64,000 bases of DNA from Amanita rubescens (Eukaryota; Basidiomycota; Agaricomycetes; Agaricales; Amanitaceae), in assembly GCA_015039365.1 (NCBI GenBank), contig WION01000096.1, forward strand, positions 105,603-169,602, given 5' to 3'. The notes under the pieces are model-generated. The model saw only the letters and a list, made by a program, of their open reading frames with translations, did not search any database and was not told where the DNA came from. A program made the translations under genes and the position numbers. How positions within the stretch are numbered: the first letter of the stretch is position 1; every line of letters begins with the position of its first letter. Shown here piece by piece: positions 63,059 to 64,000 of this stretch.

Positions 63059-64000
63059 TCACCTGCTTGATTGGGGAAGGATGTTATACTGTTCCAGAAC
63101 ATCGCGCTTGACAGGAGCAGGACTTTTGAACAGGAGGTCTGTTCCTGTTCCTGTTTTTGGGAAAGCAATAACATCTCTGATAGATTGAGAACCACAAAGC
63201 ATGGCCATTATTCGATCTAAACCTGGTAAACCTGTAAGTTTTTCTAAATTTAATACGTGTAGTACTATTAGACATGTACCAAGGGCAATTCCACCATGTG
63301 GTGGGGCACCACATCGCAAAGCGTGTAGCAGGTGGTCAAAAGGGGCTTTCTCCTGGTCCTCTAACTGGAATCGGTGAGTATGGTGTCATCAGAAGACAGG
63401 GTCAAGTGCAACACGACCTCTAGAATGTTGGTGAATATATAATCTTGCATTTCCGCATCATGTATTCGCACAGAACCACCACCAATTTCAACGCCATTGA
63501 GCACTAGATCATAATGTTGTGCTCTAACCTATCATCCAAGTCAGCAACCAAACCATAACTTAAGTACAGCCAGAAGGATTGTAAGAATTACGATGCAGGG
63601 ACGCGGCTATCGACGGGGAGCGGAAGCAGAACGTACCACTTCGATGTCCCGGCGGTATAAGGCATCGATATCTTCCCAAATGGGCGCCGTAAATGGATGA
63701 TGGGTACTGCTCCATCTGCCTCGAGCCAAGAAATCTTTATCCACATCAGCGCGTGTGAACAATGGGAATTCCGTGATCCATAGAAAGTGGGGTTCCTTGT
63801 TAATGGTAAAACGACCTGAAAAAGTATTGGTCATGGTCCCTGAGGGTAATTTCGTGGCTTCTTACCACGTTCCTGTGACATCTCTGACAATCTGAGTCTC
63901 AGTCTACCGAGAGCAGTAGATCCGCCCTGGATAATTGAGCCGGCATTTATCGAGATCCTGGTTGACATACCTTGGCCCTTTTTGACCTACGCGCCAACCA
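63059..64000 (-). CDS. MSD1: Mitochondrial aspartyl-tRNA synthetase, 3' part
   Basis: The C-terminal part of a class II aspartyl-tRNA synthetase of the bacterial/mitochondrial type; the 5' part lies beyond the window edge. In order, on the minus strand: [58 protein letters not shown] (class II motif region), [20 protein letters not shown] (motif 3 with the catalytic Arg) and [20 protein letters not shown]. It ends ILPQSSR at 63059. GT-AG introns interrupt the frame, for instance inside IALG|LDRI near 63240-63290. The enzyme charges mitochondrial tRNA-Asp in the matrix. The family ends in -AFPKT..G.D.L...P, which fits. Confidence 0.9.

Overview
The window looks like nuclear DNA from a filamentous basidiomycete, most probably an Agaricomycete. 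The right third carries single-copy eukaryotic genes broken by many introns of about 45-65 bases, with protein types best matched to mushroom-forming fungi. The left two thirds is packed with chromodomain-bearing Ty3/gypsy retrotransposons, solo LTRs and hAT-like non-autonomous DNA elements. I cannot name a species from the sequence alone.

Positions 1-43.8 kb are a repeat-dominated block. It holds three hAT-type elements with exact 8-bp target duplications, plus a second inverted copy of one of them (2837-3661, 3925-4732, 8474-9281, 13611-14605). Three solo LTRs follow, one nested in another (9565-10187, 10926-11997 with 11023-11659 inside it). A decayed full-length chromovirus lies on the minus strand ('element B', 16711-25089). 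A second decayed chromovirus ('element C', 27475-42044) has a young, apparently intact chromovirus ('element D', 28264-36410) inserted in its gag. All insertion boundaries were set from LTR or TIR ends plus target-site duplications. Between the elements lie degenerate repeats and a few unrecognised protein fragments.

Positions 43.8-64 kb are a gene-dense block: a MAK32-like PfkB kinase, a small LLP-homolog/DUF2423-type nucleolar protein, DPH1 (diphthamide synthesis), a Tim17-like membrane protein, the SCH9 AGC kinase, a sucrase/ferredoxin (Aim32-type) protein, a small unrecognised probably mitochondrial protein, an acyl-CoA dehydrogenase, a Zn2Cys6 transcription factor, a PABP2-type RNA-binding protein, mitochondrial ribosomal protein bL19m (IMG1), an IVY1-like protein and the 3' part of mitochondrial aspartyl-tRNA synthetase (MSD1). 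Several are divergent neighbours with short shared promoters. There is no sign of a secondary-metabolite or defence cluster.

The most unusual biology is in the retrotransposons. Three LTR families each carry, directly after the 5' LTR, a 12-13 nt segment complementary to a sequence about 32 nt downstream of a TATA box in their own LTR, which is the geometry of Tf1-type self-priming. Elements B and D share an extra ORF between pol and the 3' LTR with a C-terminal CCHH cluster. Element D has an AUG-free leader of about 970 nt, part of which encodes a protein segment conserved in element B. The two old elements have been inactivated almost only by TGA codons, consistent with loss of CpG.
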